64,000 nt of DNA. Origin: Streptomyces sp. CA-278952. Its GTDB lineage: Bacteria > Actinomycetota > Actinomycetes > Streptomycetales > Streptomycetaceae. Positions 29,016 to 38,308 of this stretch are shown here, in pieces. How positions within the stretch are numbered: the first letter of the stretch is position 1; each line of letters opens with the position of its first letter. The notes beneath the pieces are model-generated. The model was not told the DNA's origin, did not search any database, and was given only the letters and a program-made list of their open reading frames with translations. A program made the translations under genes and the position numbers. Where the stretch lies: the NCBI RefSeq assembly GCF_028747205.1, contig NZ_CP112880.1, positions 6,669,501-6,733,500 of the forward strand, written 5' to 3'.

Positions 29016-29067
29016 GCGAGGAACCCTGAACGAGGACCCGTGAACGGGGGCCCTGAACGAGGGCCTC
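29013..29067. repeat. Stop-codon-anchored tandem repeat (4 units)
   Basis: Units of 13-14 bp starting at 29013, 29027, 29041 and 29054, each beginning TGA(G/A)CG. The first TGA is the real stop codon of the TetR gene. Confidence 0.8.
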
Positions 29068-29385
29068 TGGCCGGGGGCGATTTCGGCCGTTCGGCGTGCC
29101 CGGCCGCGGGTGCGCCTGCGGCCTGTGCGCCTCGCGAGGGCCCCTGACCGGGGAGTCCTCGGCCGTTCGGCGTGCCCGGCCGCAGGAGCGCCCGCCTGCC
29201 TGTGCGCCCGCCTGCCTGTGCGCCTTTCGCGCCGCTCCTGGCGGGGCCCGCCCACCTTCTCGTCCGCGCAACACCTCCCCACCGTGCGTACCGGTCGGTA
29301 TGCTCGCCCGTGCCGGGGCTCCCACGCACGCCCGGCCCGAGTCGCCGACGTCCGCCTGCCACCGCCGCCGCCCCGGGGAGGGCCC
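29016..29385. other. Repeat-rich 370-bp intergenic region
   Basis: No gene supported. After the TGA-anchored repeats come an identical 25-bp direct repeat (29083-29107 and 29159-29183), two tandem copies of the 16-mer CGCCCGCCTGCCTGTG (about 29189-29220), and a TetR-type palindrome at 29284-29301. Confidence 0.7.
29284..29301. promoter_or_regulatory. TetR-type palindrome before molybdopterin oxidoreductase
   Basis: GTGCGTACCGGTCGGTAT. The core TACCGGTCGGTA is a near-perfect palindrome, and the right half GTCGGTAT is identical to that of the operator at 54388-54405. It sits 85 bp before the ATG. Confidence 0.4.
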
Positions 29386-31590
29386 ATGTCCCACGACACC
29401 CGCACCGCACCGCGCATCTGCCCCCTCTGCGAGGCCACCTGCGGCCTCACCCTCACCATCGAGGGCACCACCGTCACCGGTGCCCGCGGCGACCGCGACG
29501 ACATCTTCAGCCGGGGGTTCATCTGCCCCAAGGGGGCCTCCTTCGGGGGGCTCGACGCCGACCCCGACCGGCTGCGCGTCCCCCTCGTGCGCGGCGACGA
29601 CGGGGAGCTGCGCGAGGCCGCCTGGAGCGAGGCGTTCGACCTGATCGCCGCACGGATACCGGAGCTGACGAAGACCCACGGGCCGAACGCGGTCGGCGTG
29701 GTCCTCGGCAACCCCAACGCGCACACGATGGCGGGCTCCCTCTACCCGCCCCTGCTGCTCGCGGCCCTGCGCACCCGCAACGTGTTCACCGCGAGCACCC
29801 TGGACCAGATGCCCAAGCACGTCTCCAGCGGCCTGCTCTTCGGCGACGCGCACGCCATCCCCGTACCGGACCTGGACCGCACCGACCACCTCCTCCTGAT
29901 CGGCGCCAACCCGCTGGAGTCCAACGGCAGCCTCTGCACCGCCCCCGACTTCCCCGGCCGGCTCAAGGCGCTGCGCAGGCGCGGCGGCACCCTCACCGTC
30001 ATCGACCCGCGCCGCACCCGCACCGCCCGCCTCGCCGACCGGCACGTCGCGATCCGGCCCGGCGCGGACGCCCTGCTGCTGGCCGCGCTCGCGCACACAC
30101 TCATCGACGAGAAGCTCGCCGACCCCGGCCCGCTCGCCGGCCACCTGGAAGGGATCGACGAACTGGCCGCCGCCCTCGTGGACTTCACCCCGGACGCCGT
30201 CGCCGCCGCCTGCGACGTGGACACGGACACCATTACCGCCATCGCCCGCGAACTCGCCGCCGCCCCCACCGCGGCCGTCTACGGGCGCATCGGCAGCTGC
30301 ACCGTCGAGCACGGCACCCTCGCCAGCTGGCTGGTGGACGTCCTCAACATCCTCACCGGCAACCTCGACCGGCCGGGCGGCGCGCTGTTCCCGCTCTCCG
30401 CGACCGCACGCGCCCCACGGCCCGCCGAACCCGGGGCGCGTAAGGCCGTACCGGGCAAGGGCTTCGCGCTCGGCCGCTGGTCCAGCCGGGTCTCCGGGCA
30501 CCCCGAGGCCAAGGGCGAACTGCCCATCGCCGCCCTCGCCGAGGAGATCGACACCCCGGGCGAGGACCGCATCCGCGCCCTGCTGGTCATCGCGGCCAAC
30601 CCCGTGCTCTCCGCGCCCGACGGCGACCGCCTCGACGCGGCCCTCGCCGACGGGCTCGACTTCATGGTCAGCGTCGATCCGTATCTCAACGAGACCTCCC
30701 GGCACGCCGACGTCGTCCTGCCACCGCCCCCGCCCTCGCAGAGCGCCCACTTCGACTTCGCGTTCAACGGCTTCGCCGTCCACAACCAGGTCCGCTACAC
30801 CCGCGCCGCCGTGCCCCTGGAGGAGGGGCGGATGGACGAGGGCGAGATCCACGCCCGGCTCGTCCTCGCGGTGAGCGGCATGCACGGCGCGCCGCCCTCC
30901 GCCGTCGACGACCTGGCCATCGAAACCGCCCTCACCCGCGCCGGAGCCCCGAAGGAGCTGTCCACCGGCCTCACCGGCGAGGGGGGTCCCGAACGGCGAC
31001 TGGACCTGATGCTGCGCCTCGGCCCGTACGGGCTGACGCTGGAGCAGCTCCTCGCCCACCCGCACGGCATCGACCTCGGCCCGCTGAAACCGCGTCTCCC
31101 GGAGGTCCTGCGCACCCGCTCCGGCCGCATCGAACTGCTCCCGGAGCCGATCGCCGCCGATCTGCCGCGCCTGCGCCGGGCGCTGGGCGCCCGGCCCGCC
31201 CCGCTCGTCCTTGTCGGCCGCCGCCATCTGCGTTCCAACAACAGCTGGATGCACAACGTCGGCTCGCTCACCGGCGGGTCCAACGTCTGCACCCTCCAGA
31301 TCCACCCCGACGACGCGGCCCGCCTCGGGCTGGTGGACGGGGCCACCGCCCGGATCGAGTCGTCGGGCGGCCGGATCGAGGCCCCCGCCGAGATCACCGA
31401 CACCGTGCGCAGCGGGGTGGTGAGCCTGCCGCACGGCTGGGGCCACAGCCGCCCCGGCACTCGTATGGAGGTCGCCGCCGCGCACCCGGGGGTGAACGTG
31501 AACCAACTGCTCGACGGCACGCTCCTGGACCCGCTGTCCGGCACCGCCGTACTGAACGCCATTCCGGTCTCCGTGACCCCCGCTCTCTAA
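29386..31590 (+). CDS. Molybdopterin-dependent oxidoreductase (formate dehydrogenase/nitrate reductase family)
   Basis: 734 residues from ATG 29386, preceded by GGGGAGGG. An N-terminal [4Fe-4S] site is formed by Cys12, Cys15, Cys19 and Cys47 (CPLCEATC ... FICPKG). The molybdopterin-binding domains follow (LLIGANPLESNG, TVIDPRRTRTARLAD, VLLPPPPPS-type region, and a C-terminal dinucleotide-binding domain with NNSWMHN and LPHGWGH). No catalytic Cys or Sec ligand is evident at the usual place (TLDQMPKH). No signal peptide and no electron-transfer subunit genes nearby, so a soluble enzyme with unknown partner and substrate. Confidence 0.88.
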   Translation: MSHDTRTAPRICPLCEATCGLTLTIEGTTVTGARGDRDDIFSRGFICPKGASFGGLDADPDRLRVPLVRGDDGELREAAWSEAFDLIAARIPELTKTHGPNAVGVVLGNPNAHTMAGSLYPPLLLAALRTRNVFTASTLDQMPKHVSSGLLFGDAHAIPVPDLDRTDHLLLIGANPLESNGSLCTAPDFPGRLKALRRRGGTLTVIDPRRTRTARLADRHVAIRPGADALLLAALAHTLIDEKLADPGPLAGHLEGIDELAAALVDFTPDAVAAACDVDTDTITAIARELAAAPTAAVYGRIGSCTVEHGTLASWLVDVLNILTGNLDRPGGALFPLSATARAPRPAEPGARKAVPGKGFALGRWSSRVSGHPEAKGELPIAALAEEIDTPGEDRIRALLVIAANPVLSAPDGDRLDAALADGLDFMVSVDPYLNETSRHADVVLPPPPPSQSAHFDFAFNGFAVHNQVRYTRAAVPLEEGRMDEGEIHARLVLAVSGMHGAPPSAVDDLAIETALTRAGAPKELSTGLTGEGGPERRLDLMLRLGPYGLTLEQLLAHPHGIDLGPLKPRLPEVLRTRSGRIELLPEPIAADLPRLRRALGARPAPLVLVGRRHLRSNNSWMHNVGSLTGGSNVCTLQIHPDDAARLGLVDGATARIESSGGRIEAPAEITDTVRSGVVSLPHGWGHSRPGTRMEVAAAHPGVNVNQLLDGTLLDPLSGTAVLNAIPVSVTPAL

Positions 31591-31598
31591 CATCCCCC

Positions 31599-31651
31599 TG
31601 TTGACCTGGGGTTTTGCTCGTATTGCTCACACGTCAACATCTTGTTAACGC
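31599..31651. promoter_or_regulatory. citM promoter-proximal inverted repeat and shared 11-mer
   Basis: TGTTGAC (31599-31605) and GTCAACA (31633-31639) form a 7-bp inverted repeat with a 27-bp spacer. CTTGTTAACGC (31641-31651) follows; it differs by one base from CTTCTTAACGC before tctC. The region is AT-rich for this genome. Confidence 0.4.
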
Positions 31652-31725
31652 CGCGAGAACGCCCCTAACGTCATCCGGACCGCCGACACCGGTGGGAGTT
31701 CAAGGATGAACGTTAGGTATCCCCC

Positions 31726-33171
31726 ATGCTGACAATCCTCGGCTTCGCCATGATCGCGACCTTCCTGGTCCTGATCATGACGAAGAAGATGTCGCCGATC
31801 GCGGCGCTGGTACTGATCCCCGCACTGTTCTGTGTCGCCGTCGGACAGGGAGCGCAGCTCGGCGACTACGTCATCGAAGGCGTCGGCAACCTCGCGCCCA
31901 CCGCGGCCATGCTGATGTTCGCCATCGTCTACTTCGGCGTGATGATCGACGTCGGCCTGTTCGACCCGATCGTCCGCGGCATCCTGAAGTTCTGCCAGGC
32001 CGACCCGATGCGCATCGTCGTCGGTACGGCGGTGCTCGCCGCGATCGTCTCGCTGGACGGCGACGGCTCCACCACCTTCATGATCACCGTCTCGGCGATG
32101 TATCCCCTCTACAAACGCCTGAAGATGAGCCTGGTCGTCATGACCGGCGTCGCGGCCACCGCCAACGGCGTCATGAACACCCTCCCCTGGGGCGGCCCCA
32201 CCGCCCGTGCCGCCACCGCCCTCAAGCTGGACGCCTCCGAGATCTTCGTGCCGATGATCCCGGCGCTGGCCATGGGGCTGCTCGCCGTCTTCATTCTGGC
32301 GTACGTGCTCGGCCTCCGGGAGCGCAAGCGCCTGGGGATGCTCACGCTCGACGAGGCGCTGGCCCGGGAGCCGGAGCCGGAGACGGTGACCACCGGCGCG
32401 GGCGGCACCGGCACGGGCGGTGGCGGCCAGGACCGCCTCCGCAAGGGCGCCTCCGCCTCCGCGAGCGGTACGGGTACGGGTACGGGGGCCGAAGCCGCCG
32501 ACCCCGTGGACGGGGACGACGACGACGAGTTCCAGGGCCTCGACCCGAACCGGTCCACGCTCCGCCCGAAGCTCTACTGGTTCAACGCCGGACTCACCGC
32601 CGCCCTGCTGACGGCGATGATCATGGAACTGATGCCGATCCCGGTGCTCTTCCTGCTCGGCGCGGCCCTCGCGCTCACCGTCAACTTCCCCCACATGCCC
32701 GACCAGCGGGCCCGGATCGCCGCGCACGCCGACAACGTCCTCAACGTCTCCGGCATGGTCTTCGCCGCCGCCGTCTTCACCGGAGTCCTCACCGGCACCG
32801 GCATGGTCGAGAACATGGCCGACTGGGTCGTCGGCGCGGTCCCCGACGCGATGGGCCCGCACATGGCCATCGTCACCGGCCTGCTCAGCCTCCCGCTCAC
32901 CTACTTCATGTCCAACGACGGCTTCTACTTCGGCGTCCTCCCCGTCCTCGCCGAGGCGGGCGCGGCCCACGGGGTCTCGCCGCTGGAGATCGCGCGCGCC
33001 TCCCTGGCCGGCCAGGCCCTGCACATGTCCTCGCCGCTCGTGCCCGCCGTCTACGTCCTCGTCGGCATGGCGAAGGTCGAGTTCGGCGACCACACCCGCT
33101 TCACCGTCAAGTGGGCCGTCCTCACCTCGCTCGTGGTGCTCGCGGCGGGCGTCCTCTTCGGCATCATGTAA
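31726..33171 (+). CDS. CitMHS-family citrate:proton/metal symporter
   Basis: 481 residues with about 12 helices. Family signatures are FAIVYFGVMIDVGLFDP, SLDGDGSTTFMITVSAMYPLYKR and MNTLPWGGPTARAA. A long hydrophilic central loop (about 225-285) is rich in Gly/Thr and acidic residues. Family members import citrate, often complexed with Mg, Ca or Fe. It is coupled to the next gene by a TAATG overlap. Confidence 0.93.
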   Translation: MLTILGFAMIATFLVLIMTKKMSPIAALVLIPALFCVAVGQGAQLGDYVIEGVGNLAPTAAMLMFAIVYFGVMIDVGLFDPIVRGILKFCQADPMRIVVGTAVLAAIVSLDGDGSTTFMITVSAMYPLYKRLKMSLVVMTGVAATANGVMNTLPWGGPTARAATALKLDASEIFVPMIPALAMGLLAVFILAYVLGLRERKRLGMLTLDEALAREPEPETVTTGAGGTGTGGGGQDRLRKGASASASGTGTGTGAEAADPVDGDDDDEFQGLDPNRSTLRPKLYWFNAGLTAALLTAMIMELMPIPVLFLLGAALALTVNFPHMPDQRARIAAHADNVLNVSGMVFAAAVFTGVLTGTGMVENMADWVVGAVPDAMGPHMAIVTGLLSLPLTYFMSNDGFYFGVLPVLAEAGAAHGVSPLEIARASLAGQALHMSSPLVPAVYVLVGMAKVEFGDHTRFTVKWAVLTSLVVLAAGVLFGIM

Positions 33172-34550
33172 TGAACCGCACACCGCGAACCGGGCCCGGC
33201 AGGGGCTGGCTGCTGCGCGTCGTCATCGCCTTCGCCTTCGCGCAGGGGGCGGTGTCGATGGCGCGGCCCGCCGTCTCCTACCGGGCCCTCGCGCTCGGTG
33301 CGGACGAGACGGCCGTCGGCGTCATCGCCGGGGTCTACGCCCTGCTCCCGCTGTTCGCCGCCGTGCCGCTCGGCCGCCGCACCGACCACGGCCGCTGCGC
33401 GCCCCTGCTGCCGCTCGGCGTGCTCCTGATCTCCGGCGGCTGCGCGGTCAGCGGCATCGTCTCCTCGCTGCCCGCGATGGCCGCCTGGAGCGGGGTGATG
33501 GGCCTCGGCCACCTGTGCTTCGTGATCGGCGCGCAGTCGATCGTGGCCCGGCAGTCCGCGCCCGACGAACAGGACCGCAACTTCGGGCACTTCACGATCG
33601 GGGCCTCGCTCGGCCAGCTCATCGGCCCGGTCGCCGCGGGCGCGCTCATCTCCGGGCAGGGCGGGACCCTGGGGCCTACGAGCGCGCTCGCCCTCCTCGT
33701 ATCGGCCGCGGTCGCCGCCGTCGCCCTCGCCTCGCTCTGGCGCATCGAGCACCGCCGGGCGACCGGCTCCGGGGGCAGGCCCGGCGACAAGGTCCCGGTC
33801 CGCGCGATCCTGGGTGCGCGCGGCGTCCCCGCGGGCATCCTCATCAGCATGGCGGTGCTGTCCGCCACCGACATCCTCACCGCCTACCTGCCGGTCGTCG
33901 GCGAGCACCGCTCCATCGCGCCGGCCACGGTCGGGCTGCTGCTGAGCCTGCGGGCCGCCGCCACGATCGCCTGCCGGCTGGTCATGTCGCCGCTGCTGGG
34001 ACTGGTGGGCCGCAGGGCCCTGCTGACCACCAGCTGCCTGCTCGCCGGACTCCTCTGCGCGGGCGTCGCCCTCCCCGTGTCCGTCCCGGTCCTCGCCGTC
34101 ATGCTCGCCGTGCTCGGCTTCTGCCTCGGCGTCGGCCAGCCGCTGTCCATGACCACCGTGGTCCGGGCCGCCCCCGACCGGGCCCGGTCCACCGCGCTCG
34201 CCCTGCGGCTGACCGGCAACCGGCTCGGCCAGGTCGCCGCCCCCGCCGCGGCGGGGCTGATCGCGGGCGCGGTGGGAGTGGCCGCCCCGTTCGTGCTGCT
34301 CGGCGTGGGCCTGCTCGGCGCGGCGGGACTCGGCCTGCGCGGCGACGGGCGCCCGGAGCGAACGCCGGCACCCCTGGACACGGGGCCGGCACCGGAACCC
34401 CCGGATACGGGGCCGGCACCGGCATCCCCGGACATGGAGCCCGCCCCCGCCCCGCCGGACACGGTGCCCGCGGCCGTACCGCAGGACGCACCGGCCGGCA
34501 GTGGGCCCGTACCGCCGACCGTACGGAACAGGGCCGAGAACCCCGGCTGA
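33171..34550 (+). CDS. MFS transporter with Pro-rich repeat tail
   Basis: 459 residues, about 12 helices to residue 400 (LLRVVIAFAFAQGAVSMARPAV at the first helix, LGRRTDHGRCAPL in loop 2-3). It starts at the ATG overlapping the citM stop by one base. The C-terminal 60 residues are a degenerate PAPxxPDTG repeat. Substrate unknown; the tight coupling suggests a linked transport role with CitMHS, for example export of a counter-metabolite. Confidence 0.85.
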   Translation: MNRTPRTGPGRGWLLRVVIAFAFAQGAVSMARPAVSYRALALGADETAVGVIAGVYALLPLFAAVPLGRRTDHGRCAPLLPLGVLLISGGCAVSGIVSSLPAMAAWSGVMGLGHLCFVIGAQSIVARQSAPDEQDRNFGHFTIGASLGQLIGPVAAGALISGQGGTLGPTSALALLVSAAVAAVALASLWRIEHRRATGSGGRPGDKVPVRAILGARGVPAGILISMAVLSATDILTAYLPVVGEHRSIAPATVGLLLSLRAAATIACRLVMSPLLGLVGRRALLTTSCLLAGLLCAGVALPVSVPVLAVMLAVLGFCLGVGQPLSMTTVVRAAPDRARSTALALRLTGNRLGQVAAPAAAGLIAGAVGVAAPFVLLGVGLLGAAGLGLRGDGRPERTPAPLDTGPAPEPPDTGPAPASPDMEPAPAPPDTVPAAVPQDAPAGSGPVPPTVRNRAENPG

Positions 34551-34676
34551 CCGGTCCCACCGGACCCGTATGCCCCAACCTTCGCGCGAGTCATTCCCAC
34601 ACCCCGTCCGGTGGGCTAGCTTCCCCACACAGCCGCTCCCCACCGCGATGCCACCACTTCCTCCGGGCGGACCCTC

Positions 34677-36047
34677 ATGACGCGCGCGATCTCCCTGCAT
34701 CAAGTCAGCAAGAACTACGGCCGGGACCGGCGGGCCGTCGACCGGTTCACGCTCTCCATCGACCCCGGCGAGTTCGTCGTGCTGCTCGGACCCTCCGGCT
34801 GCGGCAAGTCCACCGTGCTGCGCATGATCGCGGGCCTGGAGGAGATCACCGAGGGCGAGTTGCTCCTTGACGGGGAGTACGCCAACCACACCCCGCCGCG
34901 CGAACGCGGCATGGCGATGGTGTTCCAGAACTTTGCGCTCTATCCGAGCATGACCAACCGGGCCAACATCGGCTTCCCGCTGAAACTGGAGAACCCCCGC
35001 GAGGACAACACCGCGCGCGTCGAGGCCACCGCCCGGATGCTCGGGATCGGGCACGTCCTCGACCGCTACCCGGCCCAGCTCTCCGGCGGCGAGCGGCAGC
35101 GGGTCGCGATGGGCCGGGCCATCTCCCGCCGGCCCTCCGTGTTCCTGATGGACGAGCCGCTCTCCAACCTCGACGCGAAGCTGCGCAGCCATCTGCGTGC
35201 CGAGATCGCCCTGCTCACCAAGGAACTGGGCGTCACCACGGTCTACGTCACGCATGATCAGGCCGAGGCGATGTCCCTCGGCGACCGGGTGGCCGTGATG
35301 CGCGGCGGAGTCCTCCAGCAGGTCAGTCCGCCCCGCGAGGTCTACGCCCTGCCGGACAACGTGTTCGTGGCCGCCTTCATCGGCACCCCGCGCATCAACC
35401 TCCTCCAGGCCGTCGTGCACGCCCCGCTGGAGGGCCGGATGGCGATCGACCTCGGCAGGCAGCGGCTCGCCCTGCCCGAACCCCTCAGCCCCGACCACCA
35501 GTTGCTCCGGATCCAGCAGGGCCGGCGGATCATCGTGGGGCTGCGCTCGGAGGCGGTCCGAATCGCCCCGCCCAGCCAGGCCCGGCCTGGCGAGGTCGCC
35601 CTCAGCGGCATCGTCGAGCATGTCGAATACCAGGGGCACGAGGCGCTGGTCCACCTCAGGACCGGTTCGCGGCCCGCCGTGGTCCCGGACCTCGAATCCG
35701 CCCGGCCCCGGGCGATGCCCCGCCGCCGCAGGGCCGCGGCCGGCGGGGGAGGCGGGGTCGGCATCCTGGAACGGCTCAGGGGGCGGACGGGCAGCCGTAT
35801 CAGCGGTCCTGTCGTCACCCTCGACGAACCCGCCCCGGACCCCGCGGAGACCCGGGGCCCCGACCACCCCTCCACCCCCTCCGGCGACCTGGTCGTCCGC
35901 ACCGGCCCCGACATGCGACTGCGGACCGGGGGACAGGTGCCCCTGCTCGTGGACCTGGCCCACCTGTACGTCTTCGACCACTACGGCCGCCGCATCTGCC
36001 CCCTGCCCCGGGACGCCCCCGGGTTCGACGACCTCCCCCAGGGCTGA
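34677..36047 (+). CDS. MalK/UgpC-type ABC transporter ATPase
   Basis: 456 residues. Walker A GPSGCGKST (38-46), Q-loop VFQNFALYPSMT, signature LSGGERQR, Walker B VFLMDEPLSNLDAK and switch His (VTHDQAEAMSLGDR) are all intact. The C-terminal regulatory MOP/TOBE part is split by a low-complexity Arg/Gly/Pro insertion around 345-410, making it longer than the usual 370. No permease or binding-protein genes are adjacent, so it may serve remote sugar importers, as MsiK does in Streptomyces. Confidence 0.9.
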   Translation: MTRAISLHQVSKNYGRDRRAVDRFTLSIDPGEFVVLLGPSGCGKSTVLRMIAGLEEITEGELLLDGEYANHTPPRERGMAMVFQNFALYPSMTNRANIGFPLKLENPREDNTARVEATARMLGIGHVLDRYPAQLSGGERQRVAMGRAISRRPSVFLMDEPLSNLDAKLRSHLRAEIALLTKELGVTTVYVTHDQAEAMSLGDRVAVMRGGVLQQVSPPREVYALPDNVFVAAFIGTPRINLLQAVVHAPLEGRMAIDLGRQRLALPEPLSPDHQLLRIQQGRRIIVGLRSEAVRIAPPSQARPGEVALSGIVEHVEYQGHEALVHLRTGSRPAVVPDLESARPRAMPRRRRAAAGGGGGVGILERLRGRTGSRISGPVVTLDEPAPDPAETRGPDHPSTPSGDLVVRTGPDMRLRTGGQVPLLVDLAHLYVFDHYGRRICPLPRDAPGFDDLPQG

Positions 36048-36060
36048 GGGGCCCGCCGGC

Positions 36061-36561
36061 TCAGCGCCCCGTCGAGCCGTCGGCCAGCTCCCGGAGGATG
36101 TCCGCGTGACCGGCGTGGCGACCGGTCTCCTCGATCATGTGCGTGAGGGCCCAACGGACGCTGGGGGCGGGGTCGTCCGGGCGTGGGCGGGGCACCGGCG
36201 CGCCGAGGTCGGTGCACGTGTCGAGTACGCCGTTCGCCTCCGCGACCGCCTCCCGGTAGCGGGCGACGACCTCGGCCACGCCGTGCGCGGGGGCGGCGTG
36301 GAAGGTCGCCGGCCAGTCGGCGACCCGCTCCCCGAGGAACAGGGACCGCTCGACGGACGTCAGGTGGTTGAGCAGGCCGAGCAGATTCGTGCCCGAGGGC
36401 ACCGCGGCGGCGCGGGCCTCCGGTTCCGGGGCTCCCTCGACCTTCGCGGCGACCGATGCGCGCAGGTAGTCGAGGAAGCCGCGCAGCACCTCGGCCTCGC
36501 TGCTCCCGGTCCGGGGCGGTGGGGTGTCCCGGCGGCGTCGCGGGCGGGGTTCGGCGGTCAT
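36061..36561 (-). CDS. DinB/DUF664 family protein
   Basis: 166 residues from ATG 36561, which has AGGAGG upstream; a frame starting at 36615 is less likely. Four-helix DinB fold: LRGFLDYLRASV, NLLGLLNHLTSVERSLFLG (metal His), and ALTHMIEETGRHAGHADILRE with two further His ligands at the C-terminus. Family members are metal-dependent thiol-related transferases or of unknown role. It converges on the ABC ATPase gene. Confidence 0.85.
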   Translation of the reverse strand: MTAEPRPRRRRDTPPPRTGSSEAEVLRGFLDYLRASVAAKVEGAPEPEARAAAVPSGTNLLGLLNHLTSVERSLFLGERVADWPATFHAAPAHGVAEVVARYREAVAEANGVLDTCTDLGAPVPRPRPDDPAPSVRWALTHMIEETGRHAGHADILRELADGSTGR

Positions 36562-36680
36562 GGGTGCCTCCTGGGAACCGGGTTCGCGTGCTCGTTCCAG
36601 TCTCGGCCGGTCCACCGTCGCCAGGGCAAGGGATCATGCCGTTCCGGCAAGGCGGCGCGAGGCAGGAGTGCTCGTGCCGG

Positions 36681-36745
36681 GCGTGCGTGCCGGGCGTGCG
36701 TACCGAGGCGTGCGTGCTGGGGCGTGCGTACCGGGGCGTGACCGG
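36681..36745. repeat. GCGTGCGT tandem repeat
   Basis: Units of 13-14 bp, consensus GCGTGCGTACCGGG, starting at 36681, 36694, 36708, 36722 and partly 36736. They lie in the divergent region between DUF664 and ALDH, just before the TetR operator. Confidence 0.75.
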
Positions 36746-36772
36746 AGTCTCCGGAGGCTCCCTGGCGTCAGA

Positions 36773-36791
36773 AAACTAACGGCGCTAGTTT
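36773..36791. promoter_or_regulatory. TetR operator before the ALDH-ADH operon
   Basis: AAACTAAC-GGC-GCTAGTTT, a 19-bp near-perfect palindrome 88 bp before the ALDH start. The same architecture recurs at 41425-41443 in front of tetR-40629. Confidence 0.65.
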
Positions 36792-36879
36792 GGGCGGGTG
36801 CGACGTGCTGCCCCGCGCCGCACGGCTCCGGCACTCCGCACAGCACGGCTCCGCACAGCACGTCCGGGAGGAAACAGCC

Positions 36880-38274
36880 ATGAAGGCCCATGACCAGATG
36901 TACATCGACGGTGCGTGGCGGCCCGCCGTCGGCCAGGACACGATCGCGGTCGTGAACCCGGCCGACGAGCAGGTCATCGCCCACGTGCCGGCGGGGACGG
37001 CCGAGGATGTCGACGCGGCGGTACGGGCCGCGCGCGCCGCCTTCCCCGCCTGGGCCGCGACCCCGCCCGCCGAGCGCGCCGCCCGGCTCACCGCGCTGGC
37101 CGACGCGCTGACCGCCCGCAAGGACGAACTGGCCGAGACCATCACGGCCGAGCTGGGCTCACCGCTGCCGCTGTCCCGGATGGTCCACGCGAGCGTGCCC
37201 GTGCTGGTGGCCGCCTCGTACGCCGAACTGGCCGCCCGCCACGCCTTCGAGGAGCGGATCGGCAACTCCACCGTGCTGCTGGAGCCGGTCGGCGTGGTCG
37301 GCGCGATCACCCCCTGGAACTACCCGCTCCACCAGATCGTCGCCAAGGTCGCCCCCGCGCTCGCCGCCGGCTGCACCGTCGTCCTCAAGCCCGCCGAGGA
37401 CACCCCGCTCACCGCCCAGCTCTTCGCGGAGGCCACCGAGGCGGCCGGTCTGCCGCCGGGCGTCTTCAACCTCGTCACCGGCCTCGGACCGGTCGCGGGC
37501 CAGGCGCTCGCCGCCCACGAGGACGTCGACCTGGTCTCGTTCACCGGCTCCACCGCCGTGGGCCGGCGGATCGGCGCCACCGCCGGGGCCGCGATCAAGC
37601 GCGTCGCGCTCGAACTGGGCGGCAAGTCCGCCAATGTGATCCTGCCCGGCGCGGATCTCGCCAAGGCGGTCAACGTCGGCATCGCCAACGTGATGACCAA
37701 CTCCGGCCAGACATGCAGCGCCTGGACCCGGATGCTGGTGGACGCCGAGCGGTACGAGGAGGCCGTGGAGCTCGCGGCGAACGCCGTCACCAAGTACGTG
37801 GTCGGTGAGCGGGTCGGGCCGCTCGTCAACGCCAAGCAGCAGGCCCGCGTGCGCGGTTACATCGCCAAGGGCGTCGAGGAGGGCGCCCGGCTGGTCGCCG
37901 GCGGCCCGGACGCGCCCCTGGAGACCGGCTACTACGTCAGCCCGACCGTCTTCGCCGACGTCACCCCGGACATGACGATCGCCCGCGAGGAGATCTTCGG
38001 CCCGGTGATCTCGATCCTGCGGTACGAGGACGTGGACGACGCCCTCCGCATCGCCAACGACACCGTGTACGGGCTCGCGGGCGCCGTGTGGGCCGCCGGT
38101 GACGAGGAGGCGGTGGCCTTCGCCCGCCGGATGGACACCGGGCAGGTCGACATCAACGGCGGACGGTTCAACCCGCTGGCCCCGTTCGGCGGTTACAAGC
38201 AGTCGGGGGTGGGGCGCGAGCTGGGGCCACACGGTCTCACGGAGTACCTCCAGACCAAGTCGCTCCAGTTCTGA
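36880..38274 (+). CDS. Aldehyde dehydrogenase (NAD(P)+)
   Basis: 464 residues from ATG 36880 (GGGAGGAAA upstream). ALDH signatures: [30 protein letters not shown] in pieces, [11 protein letters not shown] for cofactor binding, [11 protein letters not shown] with the general-base Glu, and catalytic Cys in [12 protein letters not shown]. It converts an aldehyde to the acid. First gene of a two-gene operon with the alcohol dehydrogenase 34 bp downstream, under a predicted TetR site. Confidence 0.93.
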   Translation: MKAHDQMYIDGAWRPAVGQDTIAVVNPADEQVIAHVPAGTAEDVDAAVRAARAAFPAWAATPPAERAARLTALADALTARKDELAETITAELGSPLPLSRMVHASVPVLVAASYAELAARHAFEERIGNSTVLLEPVGVVGAITPWNYPLHQIVAKVAPALAAGCTVVLKPAEDTPLTAQLFAEATEAAGLPPGVFNLVTGLGPVAGQALAAHEDVDLVSFTGSTAVGRRIGATAGAAIKRVALELGGKSANVILPGADLAKAVNVGIANVMTNSGQTCSAWTRMLVDAERYEEAVELAANAVTKYVVGERVGPLVNAKQQARVRGYIAKGVEEGARLVAGGPDAPLETGYYVSPTVFADVTPDMTIAREEIFGPVISILRYEDVDDALRIANDTVYGLAGAVWAAGDEEAVAFARRMDTGQVDINGGRFNPLAPFGGYKQSGVGRELGPHGLTEYLQTKSLQF

Positions 38275-38308
38275 ACCCCGTAACCCTTCCCGCACAAGGA
38301 GCCTGCTC

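Noticed and set aside
29284..29301. Firm assignment of this palindrome to TetR-49773
   Set aside because: Only one half-site matches well; the local TetR (28395) is an equal candidate, so it is kept as a weak site only.
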